Origin: Lysobacter antibioticus HS124
Lineage (GTDB): Bacteria; Pseudomonadota; Gammaproteobacteria; Xanthomonadales; Xanthomonadaceae
Reading direction: 5' to 3'
Assembly (NCBI RefSeq): GCF_000336385.2
Contig: NZ_HG424457.1
Location: forward strand, 1 to 61,463
Length of the DNA stretch: 61,463 nt
Positions 1 to 10,199 of the stretch are shown here, piece after piece. The notes under the pieces were generated by a model. The model was not told where the DNA came from and searched no databases. It saw only the letters and a list, made by a program, of their open reading frames with translations. The position numbers were made by a program, and so were the translations under genes. How positions within the stretch are numbered: the stretch's first letter is position 1; every line of letters begins with the position of its first letter.

Positions 1-97
1 GGCGGGACGCCGTCGATCGGGACGGTTTTTTGTAGGAGCGGCGTGAGCCGCGACGACCGCAGCGGTGTTTGACAGCGTGTTGGCCGAAGCCGGTCCA
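1..97. repeat. First copy of a ~95-bp intergenic duplication containing a REP head
   Basis: Bases 1-97 recur almost unchanged at 268-364, a spacing of 267 bp. Both copies run through a T-rich tract into a REP head beginning TGTAGGAGCGGCG and on into GGCCGAAGCCGG. The few differences are a G/A change inside the REP stem and small changes after the head. The copy begins at the first base of the window, so the array probably continues to the left. Confidence 0.75.
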
Positions 98-192
98 GTC
101 GGAGTGTTGGGAGGTTCGTTCCGGTTGGCCGGGCTTCGGATGGGACGCTTGCGTGCACCGCTGCGGATGTCGCGGCTTACGCCGCTCCTACA
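31..192. repeat. REP pair (inverted, BIME-like)
   Basis: A forward REP head at 31-66 (TGTAGGAGCGGCGTGAGCC, then an ACCGCAGCGGT stem) faces a reverse head at 156-192 ending GCCGCTCCTACA. Each head can fold on itself and the pair can form one long hairpin. The same unit recurs at many intergenic sites in this window. Such elements in xanthomonads are mobilised in trans by RAYT transposases, and a remnant of one lies next door. Confidence 0.85.
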
Positions 193-679
193 GGGGGCGG
201 TACGTCGTGTTAGACGGGAGCGGCTGCGGTTTGCAGGAGGCGGTGCGGTGGGGCGGCGCGAGTGTGGGGCGGGACGCCGTCGATCGGGACGGTTTTTTGT
301 AGGAGCGGCGTAAGCCGCGACAACCGCAGCGGTGGTCGACAGCGTTTTGGCCGAAGCCGGCCAGCGGCAATGCGAAGCGGATGTGGCGGGGGGTGTTGGA
401 TTTCAGCCGGCACATCAGGTCCGGCAAGGTTTCCCAGGCGCCGAGTTCGATCAGTCCGTGCCAGTGGTCGGGCATCAGCACCCAGGCGAGCAGGCGCGAG
501 CGCGGCCAGAGGCGGCGGTCGAGCAAGGCCTCGGCCATGGTGTGGGCGAGGATGGGATCTGCGAACAGCGCGCGGCGGTCGCGGGTGACGCAGGTGACGA
601 AATAGACACGGCCGGATTCGGATGCGCGGCCGCGACGCAACGCGACATGTCCGGGTGGGCGTGGCGGGATCGAGGCCAT
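188..679 (-). pseudogene. Truncated RAYT (REP-associated tyrosine transposase) running into REP sequence
   Basis: From a start at 679 the product begins MASIPPRPPGHVALRRGR and continues with VYFVTCVTRDRRALF and the HUH signature MPDHWHGLIEL, both typical of Y1/HUH RAYT transposases. Recognisable homology ends near base 365-400, after RLKSNTPRHIR. The frame then reads through a REP element (CGCRGLRRSYKK is translated REP) to a stop at 188. The family's C-terminal half, with the NPVRAGLV-type segment and catalytic tyrosine, is absent, so it should be inactive. An upstream in-frame ATG at 805 lies inside another REP and is unlikely to be the start. REP heads flank the fragment at 298-334 and 780-816. 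Confidence 0.75.
298..334 (+). repeat. Single REP head
   Basis: One forward REP head (TGTAGGAGCGGCGTAAGCC, then CAACCGCAGCGGTG). It lies inside the second copy of the 95-bp duplication and forms the junction at which the RAYT remnant loses homology. Confidence 0.85.
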
Positions 680-779
680 GCGGGCAGCGTGGTCGCTGCG
701 GCGTTGAAGCGGGATCGGAATAGGCGACGTCGCGCGGTGGGGTTTCGCCGCAGCCGGTGGTCGCGACAATGCCGCTTTC

Positions 780-921
780 TGTAGGAGCGGCGTGAGCCGC
801 GACAACCGGAGCGGTGGTCGAAAGCGCTGTAGCCGAAGCGGCGATGCGCCGGTTGCGGCGAGTTTCGGATGATGCGCTTGCGTGCGTCGCTTCGGTTGTC
901 GCGGCTTACGCCGCTCCTACA
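780..921. repeat. REP pair (inverted)
   Basis: A forward head at 780-816 faces a reverse head at 885-921. It sits between the 5' side of the RAYT remnant and the 3' end of the SMR transporter gene. Confidence 0.85.
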
Positions 922-942
922 GGGGGCGGCACGCGGGACAGC

Positions 943-1281
943 TCACGCGCTGCGCAGCACCACGATGCCGGCGACGACCAGGCCGACGCCGGCCAGGCGC
1001 ATCGGGGTCAGGGCTTCGCCGAACAGGACCGAGCCGATCAGCACGGTGCCGGCGGCGCCGATGCCGGTCCACACGGCGTAGGCGCTGCCGACCGGCAGCG
1101 CGGTCAACGCGCGGCCGAGCAGCCAGACGAAGGCGATCAGCGAGATCACCGACAGCACGCTCCAGCCCAGGCGGGTGTAGCCCTGGGACAGTTTCATGGT
1201 CAGCGCCCAGACCACGTCGATCAGGCCGGCGGCGATCAGCAGGATCCAGGCTGTGCCGGGGCGCAACACGTCGGCGTTCAT
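943..1281 (-). CDS. SMR-family small multidrug/guanidinium exporter (SugE/Gdx-like)
   Basis: A 112-residue protein with four hydrophobic helices that matches the SugE/Gdx branch of the small multidrug resistance family, including ALPVGSAYAVWTGIGAAG and a helix-4 LFGEALTPMRL segment. Members are dual-topology inner-membrane dimers that exchange protons for guanidinium or quaternary ammonium cations. The membrane-embedded Glu of helix 1 (normally GLLEVVWA) is Asp here (GLIDVVWA, residue 22), which is conservative but rare. The ATG at 1281 overlaps the stop of the upstream glutathione transferase (ATGA), so the two are probably co-translated. Confidence 0.85.
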   Translation of the reverse strand: MNADVLRPGTAWILLIAAGLIDVVWALTMKLSQGYTRLGWSVLSVISLIAFVWLLGRALTALPVGSAYAVWTGIGAAGTVLIGSVLFGEALTPMRLAGVGLVVAGIVVLRSA

Positions 1282-1892
1282 GGGGTCTTCTCCCGGCGCA
1301 GCGCCTCGGCGACGGCCGGGCGGGCGCGCACGCGTTCGAGGTAGGCGGCGATATGGGGGTAGTCGTCGAGCGCGATCTTCAGCGGCCGCACCCAGTCGAC
1401 GACGGTGAACAGATAGGCGTCGGCGATGCCGAAGCGATCGCCGAGCAAGTACGGGCGGCCGTCGAGTTGGCGTTCGACCACCGCCAGGCGCTTGAACAGC
1501 CGCTCGCGCGCGACCTGCGCGGCCTGTTCGCCGTATTCGGGATGGAACAGCCACGGGCTGAAGGTCTTGTGCAGTTCGGTGCCGATGAAGACCAGCCAGC
1601 GGTGCAGTTCGTCGCGCTCGGCGCTGCCGGCGGGCGGGGCCAGGCCGCCGTCCGGATGGGCGTCGGCCAGATGCAGCAGCATCGCCGAGCCCTCGGTGAG
1701 GATGCGTCCGTCGTCGAGTTCCAGCACCGGCACGTAGCCGAGCGGGTTGATCTGGCGGAAGTCGCGGCCGTCGGCGACCACGACCGGGTCGGCGCCGAGG
1801 CGCACCCGGCGCAGTTCGACGTCGAGACCGAGTTCGCGGATCGCCAGGTGCGGGGCGAACGAGCAGGTGCCGGGGGTGAAGTACAGTTTCAT
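1278..1892 (-). CDS. Glutathione S-transferase, beta-class-like
   Basis: A 204-residue cytosolic glutathione transferase. It begins MKLYFTPGTCSFAPH, where the early Cys and the SFAPH segment match the beta-class bacterial enzymes that use Cys10. The N-terminal thioredoxin-like half contains the cis-Pro region NPLGYVPVLE and a DDGRILTEGSAM glutathione-binding segment. The C-terminal helical half carries the N-capping GDRFGIADAYLF motif. The ATG at 1892 is chosen over one at 1949 because it starts at the conserved strand. It is divergent from a LysR gene and overlaps the SMR exporter downstream, suggesting a small detoxification operon under that regulator. Confidence 0.9.
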   Translation of the reverse strand: MKLYFTPGTCSFAPHLAIRELGLDVELRRVRLGADPVVVADGRDFRQINPLGYVPVLELDDGRILTEGSAMLLHLADAHPDGGLAPPAGSAERDELHRWLVFIGTELHKTFSPWLFHPEYGEQAAQVARERLFKRLAVVERQLDGRPYLLGDRFGIADAYLFTVVDWVRPLKIALDDYPHIAAYLERVRARPAVAEALRREKTP

Positions 1893-1975
1893 GAGGGCGC
1901 TCCGTTGGGATGGCGCTACTTTCGGCGTCCGCCGCGGCGGCGCCAACACGGCGAATCGACAAGGATTGCTTGCAG

Positions 1976-2869
1976 ATGCGACACGAACGCTTGGGCCTGG
2001 ACGACCTGGAACTGGTGCGCGCGATCGGCGCGCACGGCAGCCTGACCGGCGCGGTCAAGGCGCTGGGGCTGGACCATTCCAGCGCGTTCCGGCGCCTGGC
2101 GGCGATCGAGGCGCGGGTCGGCGCAGCGCTGTTCCGGCGCAGCCGGCGCGGTTACACGCCCACCGACGCCGGTGAGCTGACCATCGCCGGGGCGCAGCGC
2201 ATGCTGGCCGAGAGCGAGCGCCTGCAGCGCGAGCTGTCGGGGCGCGATGCGCGCACCGAGGGCCGGATCCGGATCACCCTGCCCGACACGTTGGCGCCGG
2301 TGGCGGCGCGGATGTGCGCGGCGTTCCGCGCCGAGCAGCCGGGGCTGCGTTGCGAGCTGGTGATCGCCAATGCGTTCCTGAGCCTGCAGCAGCAGGACGC
2401 CGACGTGGCCTTGCGCGCCAGCGCGCTGGCGCCGGAGGGTTTGTCGTCGCGCAAGGTGGCGGCGATTTCGATCGCGGCGTATGCGGCCAAGGCCGCGCTG
2501 CCGGCGCGGGCGAAGCTGTTGGACGAGGCGGCGTTGGTGCAGGGCGATTGGGTGGCGCTGGACGAGAGCCTGGCGCACCTGTCCTCGGCGCAGTGGTTGC
2601 AGGGACGGGTGGCGGAGGAGCGGATCGCGATGCGGGTCAATACCCTGCCGGCGGCGCTGGCGGCGTGCGAGGCGGGCTTGGGGCGGGCGTTGTTGCCGTG
2701 CTATCTGGCCGATGCCTCGCCGTGGGTGCGGCGGATCTCGGCGCCGCTGGCGCCGGTGCAGACGGATCTGTGGTTCGCCACCCATCCGGACCTGCGGCGT
2801 TCGGCGAAGGTGAAGTTGTTGCGCGAATTCGCGCTGCGTTGGCTGCCGGGCGAAGTGGCACTGGCGTGA
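1976..2869 (+). CDS. LysR-family transcriptional regulator
   Basis: A 297-residue regulator. Residues 7-65 form the winged helix-turn-helix (DLELVRAIGAHGSLTGAVKALG, then SSAFRRLAAIEARVGAALF), followed by a LysR substrate-binding domain. The start at 1976 has AAGGA about 10 bases upstream; an upstream in-frame ATG at 1910 would add a low-complexity tail. It is divergent from the glutathione transferase/SMR pair with an 83-bp gap, the usual arrangement for a LysR protein and its target. The effector is unknown. Confidence 0.88.
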   Translation: MRHERLGLDDLELVRAIGAHGSLTGAVKALGLDHSSAFRRLAAIEARVGAALFRRSRRGYTPTDAGELTIAGAQRMLAESERLQRELSGRDARTEGRIRITLPDTLAPVAARMCAAFRAEQPGLRCELVIANAFLSLQQQDADVALRASALAPEGLSSRKVAAISIAAYAAKAALPARAKLLDEAALVQGDWVALDESLAHLSSAQWLQGRVAEERIAMRVNTLPAALAACEAGLGRALLPCYLADASPWVRRISAPLAPVQTDLWFATHPDLRRSAKVKLLREFALRWLPGEVALA

Positions 2870-2875
2870 CGCGGT

Positions 2876-3006
2876 TGTAGGAGCGGCGTGAGCCACGACA
2901 AGGGACGCGGAGAAAATGCGGGCGACATCGTCGTTGGTCGGGGTTGCGAATGCGACTGCGGCATGGCGCCAAGAGCAAATCCTCCGCCCCCTTTTTCAAA
3001 AGGGGG
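2876..3006 (+). repeat. Composite repeat: REP head plus CCCCCTTTTT/AAAAGGGGG hairpin module (copy 1)
   Basis: A REP head at 2876 runs through about 80 bp into GGCGCCAAGAGCAAA and then a hairpin with C5T5 (2987-2996) facing A4G5 (2998-3006). The same order recurs at 4892-5020. It starts 7 bp after the LysR stop and may act as a terminator. The remaining intergenic DNA to 3232 is REP sequence. Confidence 0.7.
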
Positions 3007-3050
3007 AATCCTTCGGGCAGGGGTGCGGGTGCGGTTAGTACGTGGCTTCT

Positions 3051-3225
3051 TGTAGGAGCGGCGTGAGCCGCGACAGCCGAAGCGGCGTTCGGAAGCGGGG
3101 GTTCCGAAGCGCAGTGTGCAGGTGCGAGGTTTTGGATAAGACGCTGACGTCAACCGCTTCGGTTGTCGCGGCTCACGCCGCTCCTACAGGGGCGATACGC
3201 CGCTCCTACAGGGGGCGGTACGCCG
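3051..3225. repeat. REP pair plus partial extra tail
   Basis: A forward head at 3051-3087 faces a reverse head at 3151-3188. The distal ACGCCGCTCCTACAGG end is then repeated at about 3195-3211 and partly again near 3218. It sits between the convergent 3' ends of two LysR genes. Confidence 0.8.
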
Positions 3226-3232
3226 CTCGGCA

Positions 3233-4123
3233 TCAAAGCGCGCGCATCTCGGCGTCGAGCCAGCGCAGGAAGGCGCGCACGGGCGGGTGGCGTTCGCGGC
3301 CGGGGACGGTCAGGACGTGGTAGGTCTCGCCGGGGACGGTGATGTCGGGGCGCACGGGCGCGAGCAGGCCGCGGGCGACGCTGCCGGCGACGACGATCGA
3401 GCTCGCCAGCACCAGGCCCTGGCCGGCGCCGGCGGCGTGCATGGCGTAGTGCTCTTCGTCGTAGTCGCGCACCACCGTGTCCGGCCCCAGCCAGGCGACG
3501 CCGGCCCGTTCGCACCAGGCCGCCCAACTGCAGGGGTACAGAGTCGAATCGCCCCAGGCGACGCCGATCAGGGTCGGGGCCGGGTCGGCGGCGAGTCGTT
3601 CGATCCGGTCGGGCGCACCGTAGACGCCGAAGCGTTCGCGCAGGCCGCCGTGGCGAACCAGGCCGGGCGGCGGCGTACCGCCGTAGCGGATCGCGACATC
3701 GACGCCGGCGTCGAGGTTGAGGTCGACCACCTGCGCGCCGGTGTCGATGCGCACGCTCAGTTCGGGGTGCTGCTGGTAGAAGCGGCCGATGCGCGGGATC
3801 AGCCACAGCGCGGCGAACGAGGCGGTGGTGGTCACGGTCAGGCTGCCGACGCTGCGTTGCGGACGCAGGCTGTCGACGCGGTGGACGATGTCGAGCAAGG
3901 CACCGTGCACGGCGTCGAACAGACGCCGGCCTTCGCCGGTCAGGGCGACGCCGCGCGCGCGGCGTTCGAACAAGGGGGCGCCGAGCCAGGTTTCGAGTTG
4001 GCGGACCTGGTGCGAGATCGCGGTCGGGGTGACGTGCAGTTCTTCGGCGGCGGCCTTGAAGCTGAGCCGGCGGGCGGCGGACTCGAAGCTGCGCAGGGCG
4101 GTCAGGGGCAGGTCGGCGAACAC
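3233..4123 (-). CDS. LysR-family transcriptional regulator, GcvA-like
   Basis: A 296-residue protein. The N-terminal helix-turn-helix (LTALRSFESAARRLSFKAAA, then TPTAISHQVRQLE) is typical of the GcvA-like branch. The effector domain includes DLNLDAGVDVAIRYG. It is divergent from a flavodoxin-fold oxidoreductase at 4249, its likely target. A perfect 7-bp inverted repeat with T-N11-A geometry lies 18 bp upstream of its start, which suits autoregulation. The C-terminus runs into REP DNA. Confidence 0.88.
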   Translation of the reverse strand: MFADLPLTALRSFESAARRLSFKAAAEELHVTPTAISHQVRQLETWLGAPLFERRARGVALTGEGRRLFDAVHGALLDIVHRVDSLRPQRSVGSLTVTTTASFAALWLIPRIGRFYQQHPELSVRIDTGAQVVDLNLDAGVDVAIRYGGTPPPGLVRHGGLRERFGVYGAPDRIERLAADPAPTLIGVAWGDSTLYPCSWAAWCERAGVAWLGPDTVVRDYDEEHYAMHAAGAGQGLVLASSIVVAGSVARGLLAPVRPDITVPGETYHVLTVPGRERHPPVRAFLRWLDAEMRAL

Positions 4124-4140
4124 GCGGCGGCTCCGGCTTT

Positions 4141-4159
4141 GGCTGAATTGATTTCAGCC
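4141..4159. promoter_or_regulatory. Candidate LysR operator (T-N11-A dyad)
   Basis: GGCTGAA-TTGAT-TTCAGCC is a perfect 7-bp inverted repeat with a 5-base centre. It contains T-N11-A (4144-4156), the classical LysR box. A second small dyad, CGTCC/GGACG, lies at 4172-4186. Both are in the 125-bp gap between the divergent LysR and oxidoreductase genes. Binding is inferred. Confidence 0.55.
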
Positions 4160-4248
4160 ATAACGAATTTTCGTCCTTTGTGGACGGATTCGGTGGCGAT
4201 CTAGATTCACCTCTCCGGCCAGCCTAGCGCCGCTATCGATGCCACTCA

Positions 4249-4875
4249 ATGACCGCCAGCCCGCCCCGTTTACTGATCCTCGCCGCCAGCCCTCGCCGCG
4301 ACGGCAACAGCGCCGCCCTGGCCGCCGCCGTGCGCGAGGGCGCGCAAGCCGCCGGCACGCCGGCGGTGGTGCGCTTCCTCGACGACCATTTGACGGGATT
4401 CCTGCGCGATTGCCGCCAGTGCCGCGACGCGGACGGGCGCTGCCGGATCGACGACGGCTATCGCGAGCTGTTCTTCGACGAGTTCCTGCTGGCGCAGGGC
4501 GTGGCGCTGTGCACGCCGGTGTATTGGTACGGAATGTCGGCGCAGGCCAAGGCGTTCTTCGACCGGATGTTCTGCTATTTCGCCCGCAGCTATCCGGATT
4601 ACGCGCAAACGCGCGCGGGGGTGGCCGGCAAGAAGGTCGCGCTGCTGACGGCGTCGGAGGAGATCTATCCGGGCGTGGCGCTGGGCATCGTCCAGCAGTT
4701 GCAGGAGTACGCGCGCTATACGCGTTCGCAGTTGGTCGGCACGGTGCACGCCTACGGCAATCAGCGTGGCGAGATCGTCGATGCGCCGGAGGCGCCGTTG
4801 GAGGCGGCGCGGGCTTTGGGCCGCGAGTTCTTTACCCGGCGCTATTGGGATTTGCAGTTCGATAGCGTGCGCTGA
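4249..4875 (+). CDS. NAD(P)H-dependent FMN-reductase-like flavoprotein
   Basis: A 208-residue flavodoxin-fold protein. It starts with a beta strand and the FMN-phosphate loop LILAASPRRDGNS, followed by a Cys-containing stretch (DCRQCRDADGRC, residues about 61-72) and TPVYWYGMSAQAKAFFDR, typical of the NADPH-dependent FMN reductase/iron-sulfur flavoprotein family. It is expected to be cytosolic and to reduce quinones, flavins or similar electrophiles; the substrate cannot be read from sequence. The divergent GcvA-like LysR gene is the likely regulator. The 3' end is followed 16 bp later by a composite repeat. Confidence 0.8.
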   Translation: MTASPPRLLILAASPRRDGNSAALAAAVREGAQAAGTPAVVRFLDDHLTGFLRDCRQCRDADGRCRIDDGYRELFFDEFLLAQGVALCTPVYWYGMSAQAKAFFDRMFCYFARSYPDYAQTRAGVAGKKVALLTASEEIYPGVALGIVQQLQEYARYTRSQLVGTVHAYGNQRGEIVDAPEAPLEAARALGREFFTRRYWDLQFDSVR

Positions 4876-4891
4876 AGCGGCCGCGTTCACC

Positions 4892-5020
4892 TGTAGGAGC
4901 GGCGTGAGCCGCGACAAGGGACGCGCAGAAAACGCAGGCGCGGCGTTGTCGATCGGGGCCGCAAACTGCGCCGGAGCATGGCGCCAAGAGCAAAGCCCCC
5001 TGCTCCCTTTTTCAAGGAGG
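4892..5020 (+). repeat. Composite repeat: REP head plus C/T-A/G hairpin module (copy 2)
   Basis: The order matches 2876-3006: a REP head (4892-4918), a related spacer, GGCGCCAAGAGCAAA and a shorter imperfect CTCCCTTTTT/AAGGAGG hairpin. It lies between the convergent ends of the flavoprotein gene and maeB, where it could terminate both. Confidence 0.7.
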
Positions 5021-5088
5021 AAACAGCTTGGACGCGAGATTCCGCTGCTTCTGCGGCGGCGCGGGCTGGCCGCGCCGCCGGAACCCGA

Positions 5089-7380
<2,292 letters not shown>

Positions 7381-7575
7381 CAGATAAAAGTGCCGTGGCG
7401 AGGGCGCGAGGTGGTCGGGCTAGCAGTCTAAAGGATCGCCGAGGCGGATTCGCGCGACCGCGTCGGAGGAGTCCTTAGTACTTTGGCGTTGTACCCGGCA
7501 GGCGCCGCGGGCGCTTTGCCGAAGCCGGCGCGGGCGGCGCGAACGCTGCCCGACGCCTGCGTATGGGCGGCCCGG
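7381..7575. other. Non-coding gap upstream of maeB
   Basis: This stretch holds the maeB promoter region and the 3' flank of the binding-protein gene. I see no convincing reading frame and no member of the repeat families found elsewhere. A stop-dense, slightly AT-richer patch around 7380-7440 lies next to the maeB start. Confidence 0.5.
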
Positions 7576-8775
7576 TCAGGGCGCGTCGGCGGCCTCCTTG
7601 CGCCCGGGCTGGACCGTGCTGCGCCAGGCTTCGAGGAACTGGCGGCGCTTGAGCGCATCCAGGTAGACCAGCAGGCCGGGGCCGAGCGGGATCGGCCGCA
7701 GCGCGCGCACGCGGGCGCCGTCGCGCGCGTGCGGGGCCAGCGGCGCGCCGTCGGCGGCGCGGATCGGCTGCAGCCCGACCTGGCGGGCCAGCAAGGCCTG
7801 GCCGCGCGGCGACAGCAGGTAATCGAGAAAGCGCCCGGCCTCGCCCGCGTTGGGCGCGCCGCGCGGGATCAGCGCGGTGCGCAGCAGGACCAGGGTGTAG
7901 TCCTCGGGCAGGACGATGCCGAGCGGGGCGCCGGCGTCGACCCGGGCCTGGGCGTAGGAGCCGAGCACGTTGTAGGCCAGGGCCAGCTCGCCGCGCGCGA
8001 CCCGGTCCAGCAGCGGGCCGGTGCGCTCCTCCAGCCGCACCCGGTTGGCGCCGAGCGCGGCCTGCAGGGCGCCGGCCATGCTGCCGAGCTGGTGGTCCTG
8101 GGTCGCCAGCAGATAACCGACGCTGCTGCGCGAAACGTCGTAGGTACCGACCTTGCCGGCCAGCCCCGCGGCCGGGTCGCGCAGCAGGGCCAGCAGTTCG
8201 CGCCGGGTGCGCGGCACCTTGCCGGGCGAAAGCAAACGCTTGTTGTAGACGATCACCACGGGCTCGTAGCTGATGCCGAAGGCCTCATGGCGCCATTGCG
8301 ACCAGGCCGGCAGACCGGCGGTGGCGGCCGAGCGGTGGGCCAGGGCGTGGCCATCGTTGGCCAGCTTGGTCTGCAGGTCCATGCCGCTGCTGATCAGCAG
8401 GTCGGCGCCGGCGCGCGCCTGCAGGTGGCGGCGGTAGATGTCCTGCGCGACCAGATCGGCGTACTCGATCTCGGTGCCGGGACGCAGCCGCTGGTAGTCG
8501 GCGATCACCGCGGCGAAGTTCTCGATGTCGGTCGACCCGTGGATGCGCAGGCGGGCGGTGACGGCGTGCGGCGCCTTGAACGTGCGGACATCGCCGGGAG
8601 CGGCCTGGACGAGGGCGGCGAGAAGCGACCACAGCACCAGCAACACGCCGCGCATAGGAAGCCGGGCCGGGCGGCGACGCCGGCAACGGGCGCGAACGCG
8701 CGCGACGGCGGCATCGCGCGATGCCGATGCCTCGCGTGCGTCGGTTGGCGCCGTCGTTCGCTGCTTGCCTTGCAT
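7576..8775 (-). CDS. Periplasmic extracellular solute-binding protein linked to a TctDE-like two-component system
   Basis: This is a type-II periplasmic binding protein (iron/phosphoglycerate PgtC-like class) with RIHGSTDIENFAAVIADYQ and YEPVVIVYNKRLLSPGKVP. The start at 8775 (MQGKQRTT) has GGGAG seven bases upstream. An ATG at 8790 overlaps the kinase stop (ATGA) and one at 8655 (MRGVLLVLWSLLAALVQA) would give a compact signal peptide. With the 8775 start the signal peptide has a long Arg-rich n-region. No permease or ATPase lies nearby. The gene follows a response regulator and kinase, as pgtC follows pgtA/B, so a role in ligand presentation to the kinase is inferred. Confidence 0.75.
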   Translation of the reverse strand: MQGKQRTTAPTDAREASASRDAAVARVRARCRRRRPARLPMRGVLLVLWSLLAALVQAAPGDVRTFKAPHAVTARLRIHGSTDIENFAAVIADYQRLRPGTEIEYADLVAQDIYRRHLQARAGADLLISSGMDLQTKLANDGHALAHRSAATAGLPAWSQWRHEAFGISYEPVVIVYNKRLLSPGKVPRTRRELLALLRDPAAGLAGKVGTYDVSRSSVGYLLATQDHQLGSMAGALQAALGANRVRLEERTGPLLDRVARGELALAYNVLGSYAQARVDAGAPLGIVLPEDYTLVLLRTALIPRGAPNAGEAGRFLDYLLSPRGQALLARQVGLQPIRAADGAPLAPHARDGARVRALRPIPLGPGLLVYLDALKRRQFLEAWRSTVQPGRKEAADAP

Positions 8776-8789
8776 CGGCTTCTCCCGCA

Positions 8790-10199
8790 TCACGTCGTCA
8801 CCCGCGGCAGCCGCAAGGTCACCACCAGACCGCCGCCGACCCGATTGCTCAGATCGATCCGGCCGCCGTGGCTGTCGACGATGCGCTTGACGATCGCCAG
8901 TCCCAGGCCGGCGCCGCCGGCGACGGCGTCGCGGCCGCGGGCGAAGCGTTCGAACACGCTGCCGGCATCGGCCGGGGCGATGCCGGGGCCGTGGTCGGCG
9001 ACGGTCAGCACCGCCCAGGCCGGGTCTTCGGCCACGGTCAGGGCGATCTGCAGCGGCCCGGCGTCGCGGCCCGGCGGCGGACGGCCGTGCTTGAGCGCGT
9101 TGTCGATCAGGTTCTTCAGCGCCTCGCGCAGCAGCAGGGCGTCGCCGCGCACCCGCATCGGCTCGCCGGTCGCGGCCAAGCGCACGTCCGGCCGCGGCCC
9201 GGCCTGCGGGATCGATTCGTACAGCGCCTGGTGCAGCACTTCGGCCAGGTCGACGGTTTCGAACTGCTGCAAGTGGCTGCGGTGGATCGCGCTGGCATCG
9301 CTGAGCAACTGGTTCAACAGGCGGCTCATGTGGCTGGCGTTGCGCTCGATGGTGACCAGGCTGCGGCGCTGCTCGATCGGATCGTCCTCGTCCAGCGCCA
9401 GCTGCGCCTGCGCGCGCAGCGCCGCCAGCGGCGTGCGCATCTGGTGCGCGGCGTCGCCCATGAACGCGCGCAGGGTTTCGTTGCTGGCCGACAAGCGGGC
9501 CATGAAGCGGTTGAGCGCGCCGACCAGCTGATCGAGCTCCAGCGGCACTTCGCCGGCGACCGGCTTCAGGTCGGAGGGCTCGCGCAGCGACAAGTCGCGT
9601 TCGAGTTTCTGCAACGGCCGCAGCGCGCGATGCACGCCGATCCAGACCAGCGCCAAGGCCGCCAGCGACAAGGCCACGATCGCGACCAGCGCGCGCAGCA
9701 CCACGTCGTCGGCCAAGGCCTCGCGCGCCAGGCGGGTCTGGCCGACCTGGACGATGGCCTGGCCCTGGGTCGCCGGCCCGGCGACCCAACGCGAGACCGC
9801 GACGAACCGGGTGGCCTCGCCGCGATACACCGCATCGAACAGCCGCGGCCGGCCGTCGCGCGGCAACGCCGGCGGCGCAGGCAGGTCGGCATAGCCGGTG
9901 ATGGTCGCGCCTTCGGCGCCGGCCACGCGGTAGAACACGCGGTCTTCCGGCGCCATCGCCAGAAGATCGAGCGCGGCGTACGGCAGATCGACCTGCCACT
10001 GGCCGTCGACCAGCGCCACGCTGTCGGCGATCGACAGCGCCGAGGCCACCAGCAAGTGATCGTAGGAGCGGTCGGCGGCGCTGCGGCCGTAACTGCGCGC
10101 CGCCAGGAACAGCAGCACCGCGCCGATCAACGACAAGGCGCCGAGATAGATCAGCAAGGTGCGGCGGATCGAATCGCGGCGCGGCGCGGACTCAGCCAT
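8790..10199 (-). CDS. Sensor histidine kinase, TctE/QseC-like
   Basis: A 469-residue inner-membrane kinase. TM1 lies at about 14-34, the periplasmic sensor at about 35-168 and TM2 at about 172-192, followed by HAMP. The H-box is GDAAHQMRTPLAALR, the N-box NLIDNALKHG, and the G-boxes DHGPGI and GAGLGLAIVKRI, so all catalytic elements are present. Its start overlaps the response regulator's end by 8 bp, and its stop overlaps the first ATG of the binding-protein gene, giving one operon. The divergent porin and the CitMHS carrier suggest tricarboxylate sensing, as in TctDE/BctDE systems. Confidence 0.93.
   Translation of the reverse strand: MAESAPRRDSIRRTLLIYLGALSLIGAVLLFLAARSYGRSAADRSYDHLLVASALSIADSVALVDGQWQVDLPYAALDLLAMAPEDRVFYRVAGAEGATITGYADLPAPPALPRDGRPRLFDAVYRGEATRFVAVSRWVAGPATQGQAIVQVGQTRLAREALADDVVLRALVAIVALSLAALALVWIGVHRALRPLQKLERDLSLREPSDLKPVAGEVPLELDQLVGALNRFMARLSASNETLRAFMGDAAHQMRTPLAALRAQAQLALDEDDPIEQRRSLVTIERNASHMSRLLNQLLSDASAIHRSHLQQFETVDLAEVLHQALYESIPQAGPRPDVRLAATGEPMRVRGDALLLREALKNLIDNALKHGRPPPGRDAGPLQIALTVAEDPAWAVLTVADHGPGIAPADAGSVFERFARGRDAVAGGAGLGLAIVKRIVDSHGGRIDLSNRVGGGLVVTLRLPRVTT

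Noticed and set aside
8655-8790. Start codons at 8655 and 8790 for the periplasmic binding protein
   Set aside because: Not fully excluded. 8655 lacks a ribosome-binding site and 8790 has a weak one, whereas 8775 has GGGAG at seven bases. I kept 8775 and noted the alternatives.
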